From: Ascoidea tarda (nom. inval.)
Taxonomy: Eukaryota; Ascomycota; Saccharomycetes; Ascoideales; Ascoideaceae
NCBI GenBank assembly: GCA_030560485.1
Contig: JAKTTS010000066.1
Location: 1 to 44,075, forward strand
DNA length: 44,075 bases
Reading direction: 5' to 3'
The position numbers were made by a program, and so were the translations under genes. Below, in pieces: positions 23,701 to 30,303 of the stretch; within the stretch, counting starts at the first letter, position 1, and each line of letters opens with the position of its first letter. The notes beneath the pieces were generated by a model. That model saw nothing but the letters and a program-made list of their open reading frames with translations, was not told the origin of the DNA and searched no databases.

Positions 23701-26700
23701 TGAATTAATAAAATCTGTTGCTATCGAAAATTTTCCTAATGCTGATATTCAAAAGGTTTTTTTGGAACCAATTCTATATTCTAACTGGCTTTCATTAAAC
23801 TATTCTTCTGTTGATTCTGATGAATTAAGATTGTTTGTCAGTGAAAGACTACGTGTTTTTAGTGAAGAAGAAATGGATGTACATCTAGTTCTATATGATG
23901 AACTCTTGGATCATATTTTAAGAATTGATAGAGTTTTGCGTCAACCGCAAGGACACCTTATATTAGTTGGGCCTAGTGGTAGCGGAAAAACTACTTTAAG
24001 CCGATTTGTATCCTGGATAAACGGTTTGAAAATTGTTCAATTAAACGTATCTAGAAAATATTCTCTTCAAGATTTTGATAACACTTTAAGGGATCTTTTG
24101 AGAAGAGCGGGAACATTAGGAGAAAAAATTTGTTTTATTGTTGACGAATCGAATATCAAAGAAACTGCATTTTTAGAAAGAATGAATACATTATTAGCTA
24201 ATTCTGAAATTCCTGGTCTTTTTGTGGGAGATGAACTAAGTTCTTTAATGACAGCATGTATGGATCACTCTCAATCACAGGGTTTGTTACTTGACACTCA
24301 AGAAGAACTATACAAATGGTTTACACAACAAGTAACTGAAAATCTTCATGTTATTTTCACTATAAACAATCCAAATGATAAATCATCACCACAAATCATT
24401 TCTTCTCCTGCTTTATTTAATCGTTGTGTTCTTAATTGGATGGGTGATTGGAGTAATTCTACTTTATATCAAGTTGGTTCAGAAATGGTGCAATCAGTCC
24501 CTATCGATATGCCAGACTACACCAAACCAACTGATTTTTATCATATTGTGCCTCAATATGTGGATACATTTAGAGATGTAATTATTGACGCTGCTGTTTT
24601 TATTCATCGATCTGAAATAAAATATGTCACACAGAACAGAGTTCCACAAAAAACTCCTGGACATTTTCTTGGTTTAATCAAAAATTTTATTGAGATATTT
24701 TTACGTAAAGAGGATGAGCTCCAAGAACATCAAAGGCATATTAATATGGGACTCGATAAATTACGTAACACTGTTTTAGAAGTTAAAGATTTGAAAGAAA
24801 ATCTTTCCGAAGAGCAATCAAAGTTAAAAGCGAAGGAAACAGAAGCCAAACAAATGCTTAATAAAATTTTGACAGATCAAAACCAAGCTGAAAGAAAACA
24901 AGAAGCTTCCGAGAATATTCAAATAGCATTAGAACAACAAGAAATTGCAATTGGTGAACGAAGAACAGTTGTTATGAACGATTTAGCCTTGGCTGAGCCA
25001 GCAGTTATTGAAGCTCAAAATGGCGTGAAAAATATTAAAAAACAGCATTTAACCGAAATTCGAAGTATGGCAAACCCACCAGAAGCTGTGAAAGTAACAA
25101 TGGAGAGTGTATGCATATTGTTGGGTTATAATGTGAATACTTGGAGAGATGTTCAGTTAATTATTCGTCGTGATGATTTTATTGCCAGTATTGTTAATTA
25201 TGATAACGAGGAACAGTTAATTCCAGATATTAGGGAGTTCATGGAACAAGAATATCTTTCTCGTTCCACTTTTAATTATGCAACTGTTAATCGCGCAAGT
25301 AAAGCATGTGGACCATTATTGCAATGGGTTGAGGCTCAAGTAAGGTATTCAACAATACTAGATAAAATAGCACCTTTAAGAGAAGAGGTGTTTTTACTTG
25401 AAGATGAAGCCAAACAAACAAAAGCCAAATTAATAGCCATTAATGACATGATACAAGAACTAAAAGATAATATAGAAGAATTAAAAGAATCATATCAAAA
25501 TTTAATTACAGAAACCCAAATTATCAAAAATAAAATTAATTCAACTCATTCAAAAGTTAATAGATGTGTATCATTGTTGGAAAATTTAACGATCGAAAGA
25601 AGAAGATGGGCAAGAAGTATAAATGATTTCACTGGACAAAGAAAAAGTTTAGCAGGAAATTCGCTATTAGCCTCAGCTTTTTTATCTTATTGTGGTTACT
25701 TTGATCAGAAGGCCCGTAATCAATTATTAGTAATTTGGAAATCAAAATTAGAATCATCTGGAATAGCATTTGATGAAAATATAAGAATAATTGAATTTTT
25801 ATCACAGCCCAATGAGATTTTACAATGGCATAAAGCTGGATTACCAGATGACGATTTATCAGTTGAAAATATGATTTTGATACAAAATCAAGAAAAGATC
25901 CCTTACATTATTGATCCTACAGGAAATATTGTGGATATTCTTATATCTCAAATTTCTCCTAAAAAGTTAATCACCACAAGTTTCTTAGATGATGGTTTTG
26001 TAAAGCAGATTGAAAATGCATTGAGATTTGGAAATTCGATTTTAATTCAAGATGCAGAGCATTTCGATCCAATCATTAGTCGGGTTATTAGCAAAGAGAT
26101 TCAAAAGGCTGGTGGTAGATCATTAATTCGACTAGGAAAACAGGAGGTAGATTGTTCACCTGATTTTAAACTATATATTCAAACTAAAGATCCACTGGTA
26201 ATTGTTCCTCCCCACATTTCATGCAGAACCACAGTTGTTAATTTTACCGTTACAGAAAGTAGTCTTGAAAGCCAGACATTAAATATGACTTTGAAGAAAG
26301 AAAGACCAGATATTGAAAAGCAAAGAATTGAATTGATAAAACTACATGGAGAATACAAAGTTCGCTTACGTTTTCTTGAAGATAAGTTGTTGCAATCCTT
26401 AAGTGATACTGAAGGGAATATTTTAGATAATGATGAAATTATCACAACTCTTGAAAATCTAAAAGTTGAATCCAAAGAAATAGAAATCAAAATTGAGGAA
26501 ACTGACAATGTAATGAAAACAGTTGAGAAGGTTCTTGAAAACTATAATATTTTATCCTCAAATTGTTCGGCTATTTTTAGTCTTTTAGACCGATTTCAAG
26601 ATATAAATCCATTTTACCAGTTTTCTTTAACCTATTTTATTGACATTTTTAAAACTGTTCTTTCACTTAAATCCAATAAAAATGAAAATAGAGTGAAATC

Positions 26701-28138
26701 ATTAATTTTAAGACTCTATCAAGAAATTTATTCAAGAACAGCCTTATCAATGCACAATTCTGATAGACCTGTTTTTGGTTTATGTTTGTATGTTTTATTT
26801 GAAAGTATTCAAATAGGAAAAGACTTGCTACAAACACTCATGGAGATTTTTGGATTAATATCAGAAGAAAGCATTGATCCCTTGAAATTAAAGAAAATTT
26901 TTGAGCATTTTTCAATCAATTCAAGTTCTAAAAATTTTATTACTTTGTTAAAAAACTATACCGAAGATAATTTTAAGTTGGTGCTTGAAGAAAATAAAGA
27001 CGAAAAGCTTGGAGAATTAAAAGTGTTGTTGGAAGTGTTATTCAAGATGCAAGAAACCCCAGATGCTTTTGTTCAATCATTTTCCAGTTTGTGCAACTTC
27101 CTATTTTTACCTGGAGTTCCATTGTTTGCTTCTTCATATGATTTTTCTAATATTGTTAATATACACAATAACTCCTTTGAACCATTTATTCTATGTTCGC
27201 CAGAAGGCTACGATCCAACATTCAAAGTCAAAAATTTAGTGAATACCCTTGATATAAAGTTGTCAACAGTTGCTATGGGCTCTGCAGAAGCAGTAGATAT
27301 AGCAAATCAAGAAATAAGAAAAGCTTCAAAAGAAGGATATTGGGTTCTTATTCAGAATATACAAATGGCTCCATTGTGGTTGGAATACTTAGAAAAGCAG
27401 TTGAATTCCATTTCAGCCAATAGCAAATTTAAACTCTTTTTGACCTGTAACTTGACATCTGATATTCCAACAACTTTGCTAAGAACATCATTTAATTTGG
27501 TTTTTGAAAATCCTCCGGGTATTAAAACGGTAATGAATGAAATATTCAACGAAATCCCATTAGAAAGAATTGAAAGAAAACCAGTTGAAAGAAGACATTT
27601 GTATTTTTTAGCAACATGGTATTATGGAATAGTTCAAGAAAGGTTAAGATATGTACCTATTGGTTGGAGCAAAAGATATGATTTTAATAATGCTGATTTT
27701 CAATCCAGCTTGTTTGTCATTGACAAGTGGGTAGATAAAGTATCAAAAGATAGAACCAATATTTCACCAGATATCATTCCTTGGAAAGCAATTCAACATT
27801 TAATCAGTGATGTAGTCTATGGTGGAAAAGTTGACGATGTTGAAGATCGTAATTATCTTTCTAAATTATCCGCAAATGTTTTTTCTTCAAGCTCTTTTGA
27901 AATCGATTTCAATTTTTTAGAATGCAATGAATTAGATTCTCAAACAAAATTATTTGTTCCAGAAGGAAGAACAGTTGAAAGTTATAAAAGGTGGATTAAT
28001 GAATTACCCGATGTTGAGCCACCAAATTGGTTAGGATTAGAAAATGAGGTGGAATCAAAAATTAATACAAAAAAGGGCAAAGAAATAGCTAAAACTATCC
28101 AAACTACAATTGGTAATATAAGAAAAGTTGAAGAATGA
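14771..28138 (+). CDS. DYN1: Cytoplasmic dynein heavy chain
   Basis: 4455 residues in one uninterrupted frame (S. cerevisiae Dyn1 is 4092). Minus-end motor that moves spindles and nuclei along microtubules. The tail and linker fill roughly residues 1-2050, with Asn-rich inserts near the N terminus. The motor ring has P-loops GPAGTGKT (AAA1, 2088-2095), GKSGFGKT (AAA2, 2370-2377), GPPGSGKT (AAA3, 2727-2734) and GPSGSGKT (AAA4, 3067-3074). Walker B motifs are CCFDEFNR in AAA1, VIFCDEVN in AAA3 and FIVDESN in AAA4; AAA2 has the usual LDGDIDPEWVENLN. The stalk coiled coil starts near 3315, the microtubule-binding domain around NPP at 3435-3437, and the return coil near 3530. AAA5 and AAA6 follow (AIGSAE-like AMGSAE near 4170). 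The protein ends only about 30 residues after the WLGL motif. All four ATPase sites look intact. Confidence 0.98.
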   Translation: MALDPLLYLNHDDPSKDTNDTLVMNQSTKLISKKNFVDSNVDRNQGVDDTTHNENGPVLPVSSLIDFLFNLSKILQNADSEDIIYFNNSNSTNLCKNFINTQFPSTIFIVKLFIKNSTSKNTFLLLNTLIPLNQVLSTIVIIKEKGLLYNKNSLDSQLQVINLPNYPLINSVNRLTTKFNDLSNINVITEISDVNDSNNSGSFIDNDNTDENSNSVNSSSDLIIKNDDRKSYETLRTLINLGISPYFEALTQISNTPILDTDSQSLITSISNSLNSKVSSDSNLISINQLSNNNNNDDDNTGAIGSARKKLSELILSLQHIQQSVQIPDLSLTLHHTIKNAIESANHTNDKLPIDFIPEDLLSDSNFLNTLQSIANGWIKSVQNVTKLSRDPSEGSAADEINFWTSMESALLNIQDQLNSSPIALTLEILTKAKRFYATLSLTNDTGLKESLSIANKYNQLMKDLPLDELLSATTLKKIEEAIILIMNHLKKLRVTNYPINRVLPFVEAISADLDSKLKMIIRTFNLMYLNFDEFLSKTQEINSVFLIWDKQIKEFTNLARELLRKRSEKFIFIRINSKTRALKERLEYILNFRSRHNELIITLNNIINTTNKNFSNFKFNNNMNPINEMEFAFDAVRNIDIANTSAEGKKFWDSAEKIYNNRAQKVENAIVSMLREILSNAKNANEMFSIFNKFNFLLSRPSVNDSIQEYQTQLLEIVKLDINNLQKHFLKQTESRRLFKARDLPPVSSAIIWAKQIENKLNFLLNRLELILGKNWIEYVEGRKIYMESVVFKKKLNTEPIYEIWLNEVMENNINSCLELDIFKIVRNSNEKTDLLLANGGLQLVVNFDFNLIIIFKEVRNLCWLNFQVPHSIITSARLIRKVYPFAISINESLGIFFESLIEYDTLNEASILMKPIKNNLFRLLQNCFNIKWIDLSKAYDLQKLSSVLDQNRDVITGNDDLKTNITSSIDLIENQYLKNVLSFQNFANAFHNKIELLKKFKFNLNVCFNELLGCYYNKSSFEKILSMIQKLVNEIILEDYSNVSLLVKKINKKIETIFISRCIKVTNIWIELLSNEYLENDFELSDTIKNFEIEENILSKINDQETFEKKISDVKKFLPISRHEIILKDDTISVYPPIENSKLTWIWNLQQAINIVCSQRLIDESSYEIKVGNENILNSMSKKHSNELSLKYSNSRINAHKSNIYGTFHKINDSKAVLNQIERCLCKIEEKFRKGKEYVNSWVQFQSLYDLQLEDVYKNLASDILNWLNVLNEIRQSRKTFDTIETEKKFGNYLVIDYEQVQLRVNAKYDIWQKQIIFKFSEILNLKMKQISGEISNAKKDLETKNNDLSSTKNTVHLISNAYKYKSCYSLWQKNLSLFSDGQAFLTRYRFRFPSDWLYFEQMEGDFLALTQTLNMRMITIDSQIDVISKRIESESSRVNEIISSFKLNWSEKKPISGSIVPDDALRILKNFEKQAIELQDRMDLLLKASAILSLSIAEDKTLKNLFEEIKDLMNVWSSIDVLWKSLEDLRSLQFHTINPTKLNSLLQQLLFRARTMPTRIRQYAAFEDIQNVIKNYVQTNPLITELKSEAIKHRHWLKLFSELNIDSLSPTALRLGDIYSLQLLLHQHTVKEIVAQANGEKIIEDSLAKIKENWSSTTFNLFNYKNKCRLVKDWNILYEQSGDDIASLVAMHHSTFFKIFEKEVINWEEKLNQLLSLFNVWIEVQRLWMYLEGIFGDNKLDIISLLPIESSRFNNITSEFFLNMKRIFKSQMVIDVLNNDNLQENMQRYFDALSKVKKSLNDYLEKQRELFPRFYFVGNEDLLEIIGNSSDVLHVGKHLKKMFSGINSLLYEEPLIKGISSLEGEEVILLNPVTKSSFLNEWLSELDIEIKVTLSALLGFSLIDFAEINNFEIEPESFFNWVKKYPAQVCLLTAQVFWTRIVESSILASKNNSEENLKFLVTKYEQLLKLLATSVIEKLDNITIKKLEILIIELVHQRDVIIEILKRKVSYIDDFYWKFQQTFYYDDSLEDYVERLKVHQANVVFSYGFEYLGIPDRLVYTPLTNQCFIAMTQAAAQRLGGSPFGPAGTGKTETIKSLGQNLGKMVLVFCCDEYFDFQAISRILFGVCRVGVWCCFDEFNRLQSSILSAVSSQIEKIETGLSSQKAIELSGKSAVVNLNTGIFITMNPTYAGRSSLPENLKKQFRSFSMDKPDREIITEVILISQGFTTSKQISKIIAGFFVDLQRVAQKELHYDFGLRSIKSILSNCGKIKKKCFTLDEEKIAFKSIKSSIAPKLVSGDVERFNELTIKYFPKFAEDDQNDEYEKIIEALKLVTKENNYSYNEEWIRKALQLYDIQSNHHGFILVGKSGFGKTVLWECLLKALNKIDTIDNLYHVIDCKVMSKEDLFGSLDSSTRDWTDGLFTSILRKIGENLRGELSKRVWIVLDGDIDPEWVENLNSVLDDNKILTLPNGERINLPPNVKIVFEVDSLKYATPATVSRCGMIWFGNSLVSSTFLLSKFLLFLKSDLLEDMEDIAAAFQTSGLSLLDFQAKCSNYISDIFKNPLLQECVDFSSSLFHIMPFDEIHLVNSFLSILKSYIRKLIVFVSNNLSFIHEDFSEYCRKACFLSLCLGFSGSSNLGGRNEFSKFLFEKCDLEIEFNILDYDVSLPESHWIPWLSKVPKVELQTHSITRPDVIVPTFDTVRHEDLIYSIINEHSSLLLCGPPGSGKTMTLFTALRKSPNLESISLNFSKETSPDLLIKTLEQYCEYKRAANGLILAPSIPGKWLVIFCDEVNLPANDKYGTQIVISFIRQLIEKGGLYKNGSWVQTQNIQFVFACNPPTDAGRNPLSLRFLRHVCLITVGYPERISLNQIYETFNNAILKIIPQLRYASTLLTSAMLSVYFECSKNFLPSSQVHYIYSPRELTRWVRGIYEAIKPLENLEFDDLVRLWAHEALRLFHDRLVSQSERTWVFELIKSVAIENFPNADIQKVFLEPILYSNWLSLNYSSVDSDELRLFVSERLRVFSEEEMDVHLVLYDELLDHILRIDRVLRQPQGHLILVGPSGSGKTTLSRFVSWINGLKIVQLNVSRKYSLQDFDNTLRDLLRRAGTLGEKICFIVDESNIKETAFLERMNTLLANSEIPGLFVGDELSSLMTACMDHSQSQGLLLDTQEELYKWFTQQVTENLHVIFTINNPNDKSSPQIISSPALFNRCVLNWMGDWSNSTLYQVGSEMVQSVPIDMPDYTKPTDFYHIVPQYVDTFRDVIIDAAVFIHRSEIKYVTQNRVPQKTPGHFLGLIKNFIEIFLRKEDELQEHQRHINMGLDKLRNTVLEVKDLKENLSEEQSKLKAKETEAKQMLNKILTDQNQAERKQEASENIQIALEQQEIAIGERRTVVMNDLALAEPAVIEAQNGVKNIKKQHLTEIRSMANPPEAVKVTMESVCILLGYNVNTWRDVQLIIRRDDFIASIVNYDNEEQLIPDIREFMEQEYLSRSTFNYATVNRASKACGPLLQWVEAQVRYSTILDKIAPLREEVFLLEDEAKQTKAKLIAINDMIQELKDNIEELKESYQNLITETQIIKNKINSTHSKVNRCVSLLENLTIERRRWARSINDFTGQRKSLAGNSLLASAFLSYCGYFDQKARNQLLVIWKSKLESSGIAFDENIRIIEFLSQPNEILQWHKAGLPDDDLSVENMILIQNQEKIPYIIDPTGNIVDILISQISPKKLITTSFLDDGFVKQIENALRFGNSILIQDAEHFDPIISRVISKEIQKAGGRSLIRLGKQEVDCSPDFKLYIQTKDPLVIVPPHISCRTTVVNFTVTESSLESQTLNMTLKKERPDIEKQRIELIKLHGEYKVRLRFLEDKLLQSLSDTEGNILDNDEIITTLENLKVESKEIEIKIEETDNVMKTVEKVLENYNILSSNCSAIFSLLDRFQDINPFYQFSLTYFIDIFKTVLSLKSNKNENRVKSLILRLYQEIYSRTALSMHNSDRPVFGLCLYVLFESIQIGKDLLQTLMEIFGLISEESIDPLKLKKIFEHFSINSSSKNFITLLKNYTEDNFKLVLEENKDEKLGELKVLLEVLFKMQETPDAFVQSFSSLCNFLFLPGVPLFASSYDFSNIVNIHNNSFEPFILCSPEGYDPTFKVKNLVNTLDIKLSTVAMGSAEAVDIANQEIRKASKEGYWVLIQNIQMAPLWLEYLEKQLNSISANSKFKLFLTCNLTSDIPTTLLRTSFNLVFENPPGIKTVMNEIFNEIPLERIERKPVERRHLYFLATWYYGIVQERLRYVPIGWSKRYDFNNADFQSSLFVIDKWVDKVSKDRTNISPDIIPWKAIQHLISDVVYGGKVDDVEDRNYLSKLSANVFSSSSFEIDFNFLECNELDSQTKLFVPEGRTVESYKRWINELPDVEPPNWLGLENEVESKINTKKGKEIAKTIQTTIGNIRKVEE

Positions 28139-28803
28139 TAATTGATTATTTACTGATATTTATATATATTGATTTAATAATAATTTTTTTTAGTTTAATT
28201 GAGGCTTTAATAATAATCAAATGTTTTAAACTTTTAATTTTCATTATAATCAATGCTGGTCTTAAATGTTTTCGTTTTTGATTTATTGAAATATGAACTC
28301 AAATGTAGCATCAAATATACCAAAAATGAATCTCATGCAGTTTTATACAGCATAATGAAAATAACTTTGTTTGATTCCTAGCCAAATTTTGAGTATTTTT
28401 GCTATACTTTTGTTTTTCTATGGTTCTTAAGTAGATATTTAAATATATTTTATGTTCGATAACTCTTGATAATTTTTTATTTCAGTGAAAGATTGTCAAT
28501 TCATATTGTTTCTATTGTTTTATTAGAGGTTTATAAAACTGATTAAAAGTATTTTCAACCAAAATCAAAACACCAAAAAAAAAAGAAAAAAATTGCATTC
28601 ACATTAAAATATAACTAGATTTCAATGGTTTTTAAAAACTCTACCAGTTCATCTTTTGAATATGAATTATGATAGATCTTTCCTAGAGCAGCCATAAAAA
28701 AGAATACAGCACAATCGAAAAAAAACCCAATAACTCTGCTACAATAAATAAATCAATACACTCAAAAATAAACAATCTTTATCAAAAGTGAAACAACGGT
28801 ATT
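28139..28803. other. Convergent AT-rich spacer DYN1 / ACL4
   Basis: Converging 3' ends. AT-rich sequence with poly-T and poly-A stretches and no gene that I can support. A 26-codon minus-strand ATG frame at 28615-28695 was noticed and rejected. Confidence 0.5.
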
Positions 28804-29922
28804 TCAATCATTTTCATCAATCACATCTTCCCAGTTACTTTCATTTATGTCATTATTGTTAACTAAGTAGTTGTTTCTAGCAGTTTGACAAATTTCTTCA
28901 CCTCCAAATTCTTCCAATAAAAATTTAATTTGAGTTTCAATGTCCGGATCTGGGGGCTCTTCGTTATTCAAAAAAAGTTTAGCAGTAACTAAAGATGTTC
29001 TTGTTTCGTTAATTAGTTTTGCTATTTCCACGTTATTATCATTTAAGATAAGTTTGGAATCTTGATAATTATCGTTTTGAGGATTTTGCAATAGTTTAAT
29101 TTGCAAATAGTTTGCAAAACATTCCAAATAATAAGGCTCTACTATATCTTCATTAATATCGTGAATTGAGGAAGCAATTGAAGATGCAGTTTCGTATAAT
29201 TCCATTTCAATTGCTAATCTAGCTAACGTTGTGAATGGTTGAATCAATTCAATATATTCCAAATTGTGATTGATACTATCAACGACCAGAGAATCGTTAG
29301 TTTGCAATGATTCTATTTTAGCTTGGAATAGTTCCCATGATTTCAAAATTGATTCTTTAGCAGCTTGATAGTTTTGTTGGGACACTTTAATAGATGCATT
29401 CATAGAGAAAATTTCTGGATTATTTGGGTCAATTTGAATAGCTTTATTAATCAAACTTTCGCAGCTTTTTTCTGCTGCTTCTTCAAAACATAGTTCAGTC
29501 ATCCAGATTTCAATTGATGATAGATATCCAGAAACTAATTTTTTAATTATTATATTCTGATTAGCATTTGTTTTAGAGATTTGGTTTTCTAATTTATTTA
29601 TTGCAATATCAAATAACTTTAAAGCATCAAAGCCTCCAATTATTTGCCCCCAGTTAAAAAAATAATCAACAGAATGATTAGCCTCCGGATCTATCTTACA
29701 TGCTTTCTCAAACACTTCATAGGCCTTTTCTAAATTATTCGTTTCTAAAAACACTTCTCCCAAGATGTTAAGATAATCTAAATCCTGGTTAAACTTTGAA
29801 TTTTTGATGTAAGGAAGTAGAATTTTCAAGGCTTTTTTTGGTTCGGAAAGACCCAAATACTCCTTTGCCAAACTTATAACTTTATTGATTTTAGCATCCA
29901 TTGTTTGATAGTTGCAACACAT
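28804..29922 (-). CDS. ACL4: TPR assembly chaperone of ribosomal protein L4 (Acl4-like)
   Basis: 372 residues from the first ATG; an in-frame ATG seven codons later (29901) is an equally good start and gives MDAKINK. Tetratricopeptide-like helix pairs occur at about residues 47-79 (YLNILGEVFLETNNLEKAYE) and about 158-200 (INKAIQIDPNNPEIF). Between them is ELCFEEAAEKSCE, which resembles the Acl4-family segment (TDLCxEEDAE type, from memory). The C terminus is acidic (NWEDVIDEND), as in the family. S. cerevisiae Acl4 (YDR161W, 387 residues) binds nascent Rpl4 and escorts it to pre-60S particles in the nucleus. Identification rests on recalled family features, length and architecture. Confidence 0.82.
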   Translation of the reverse strand: MCCNYQTMDAKINKVISLAKEYLGLSEPKKALKILLPYIKNSKFNQDLDYLNILGEVFLETNNLEKAYEVFEKACKIDPEANHSVDYFFNWGQIIGGFDALKLFDIAINKLENQISKTNANQNIIIKKLVSGYLSSIEIWMTELCFEEAAEKSCESLINKAIQIDPNNPEIFSMNASIKVSQQNYQAAKESILKSWELFQAKIESLQTNDSLVVDSINHNLEYIELIQPFTTLARLAIEMELYETASSIASSIHDINEDIVEPYYLECFANYLQIKLLQNPQNDNYQDSKLILNDNNVEIAKLINETRTSLVTAKLFLNNEEPPDPDIETQIKFLLEEFGGEEICQTARNNYLVNNNDINESNWEDVIDEND

Positions 29923-30303
29923 CCACCCAACTTTACTTGGTTGAGAGAGGTTTGATCTGAAAAAATTTCAAATCTGAAAAAAAAATCACATGCATGTTTG
30001 CTGCATATTACTGTATATTACTGCAAGAACTACATGGACCGGCGCTCTCAAAATTTATTTGCTTAGAAGACGAAAAGACGCAGTTTGGCCCATATCTCAA
30101 TCTGAAATATATTATTGATAAGCACTTTAGTTGAGCAGGTTGTTTGTTTTATAGACATTATTGCTTTCAACGCAGGAATTTCACATAACAGAGATATTTC
30201 TGAGTTTCCAGTTTTTTGGTGTTTGTCAATCTGCTGGATCTTGTCTGATATATATTTGAGCAACTATTGAATTATTAAAGCATATGAACAGCATTTCCAT
30301 AGA
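29923..30303. other. Divergent promoter region ACL4 / MIL1
   Basis: 381 bases between divergent genes. An ATG at 30284, out of frame with the downstream gene, opens a short upstream frame that overlaps the start at 30304. This could lower translation of the downstream gene. No RNA gene seen. Confidence 0.45.

Noticed and set aside
28615-28695. 26-codon ATG frame (MAALGKIYHNSYSK...) after ACL4
   Set aside because: Protein-like to the eye, with a TAG acceptor-like site upstream, but it is very short, has no promoter space and lies in the 3' flank of ACL4.
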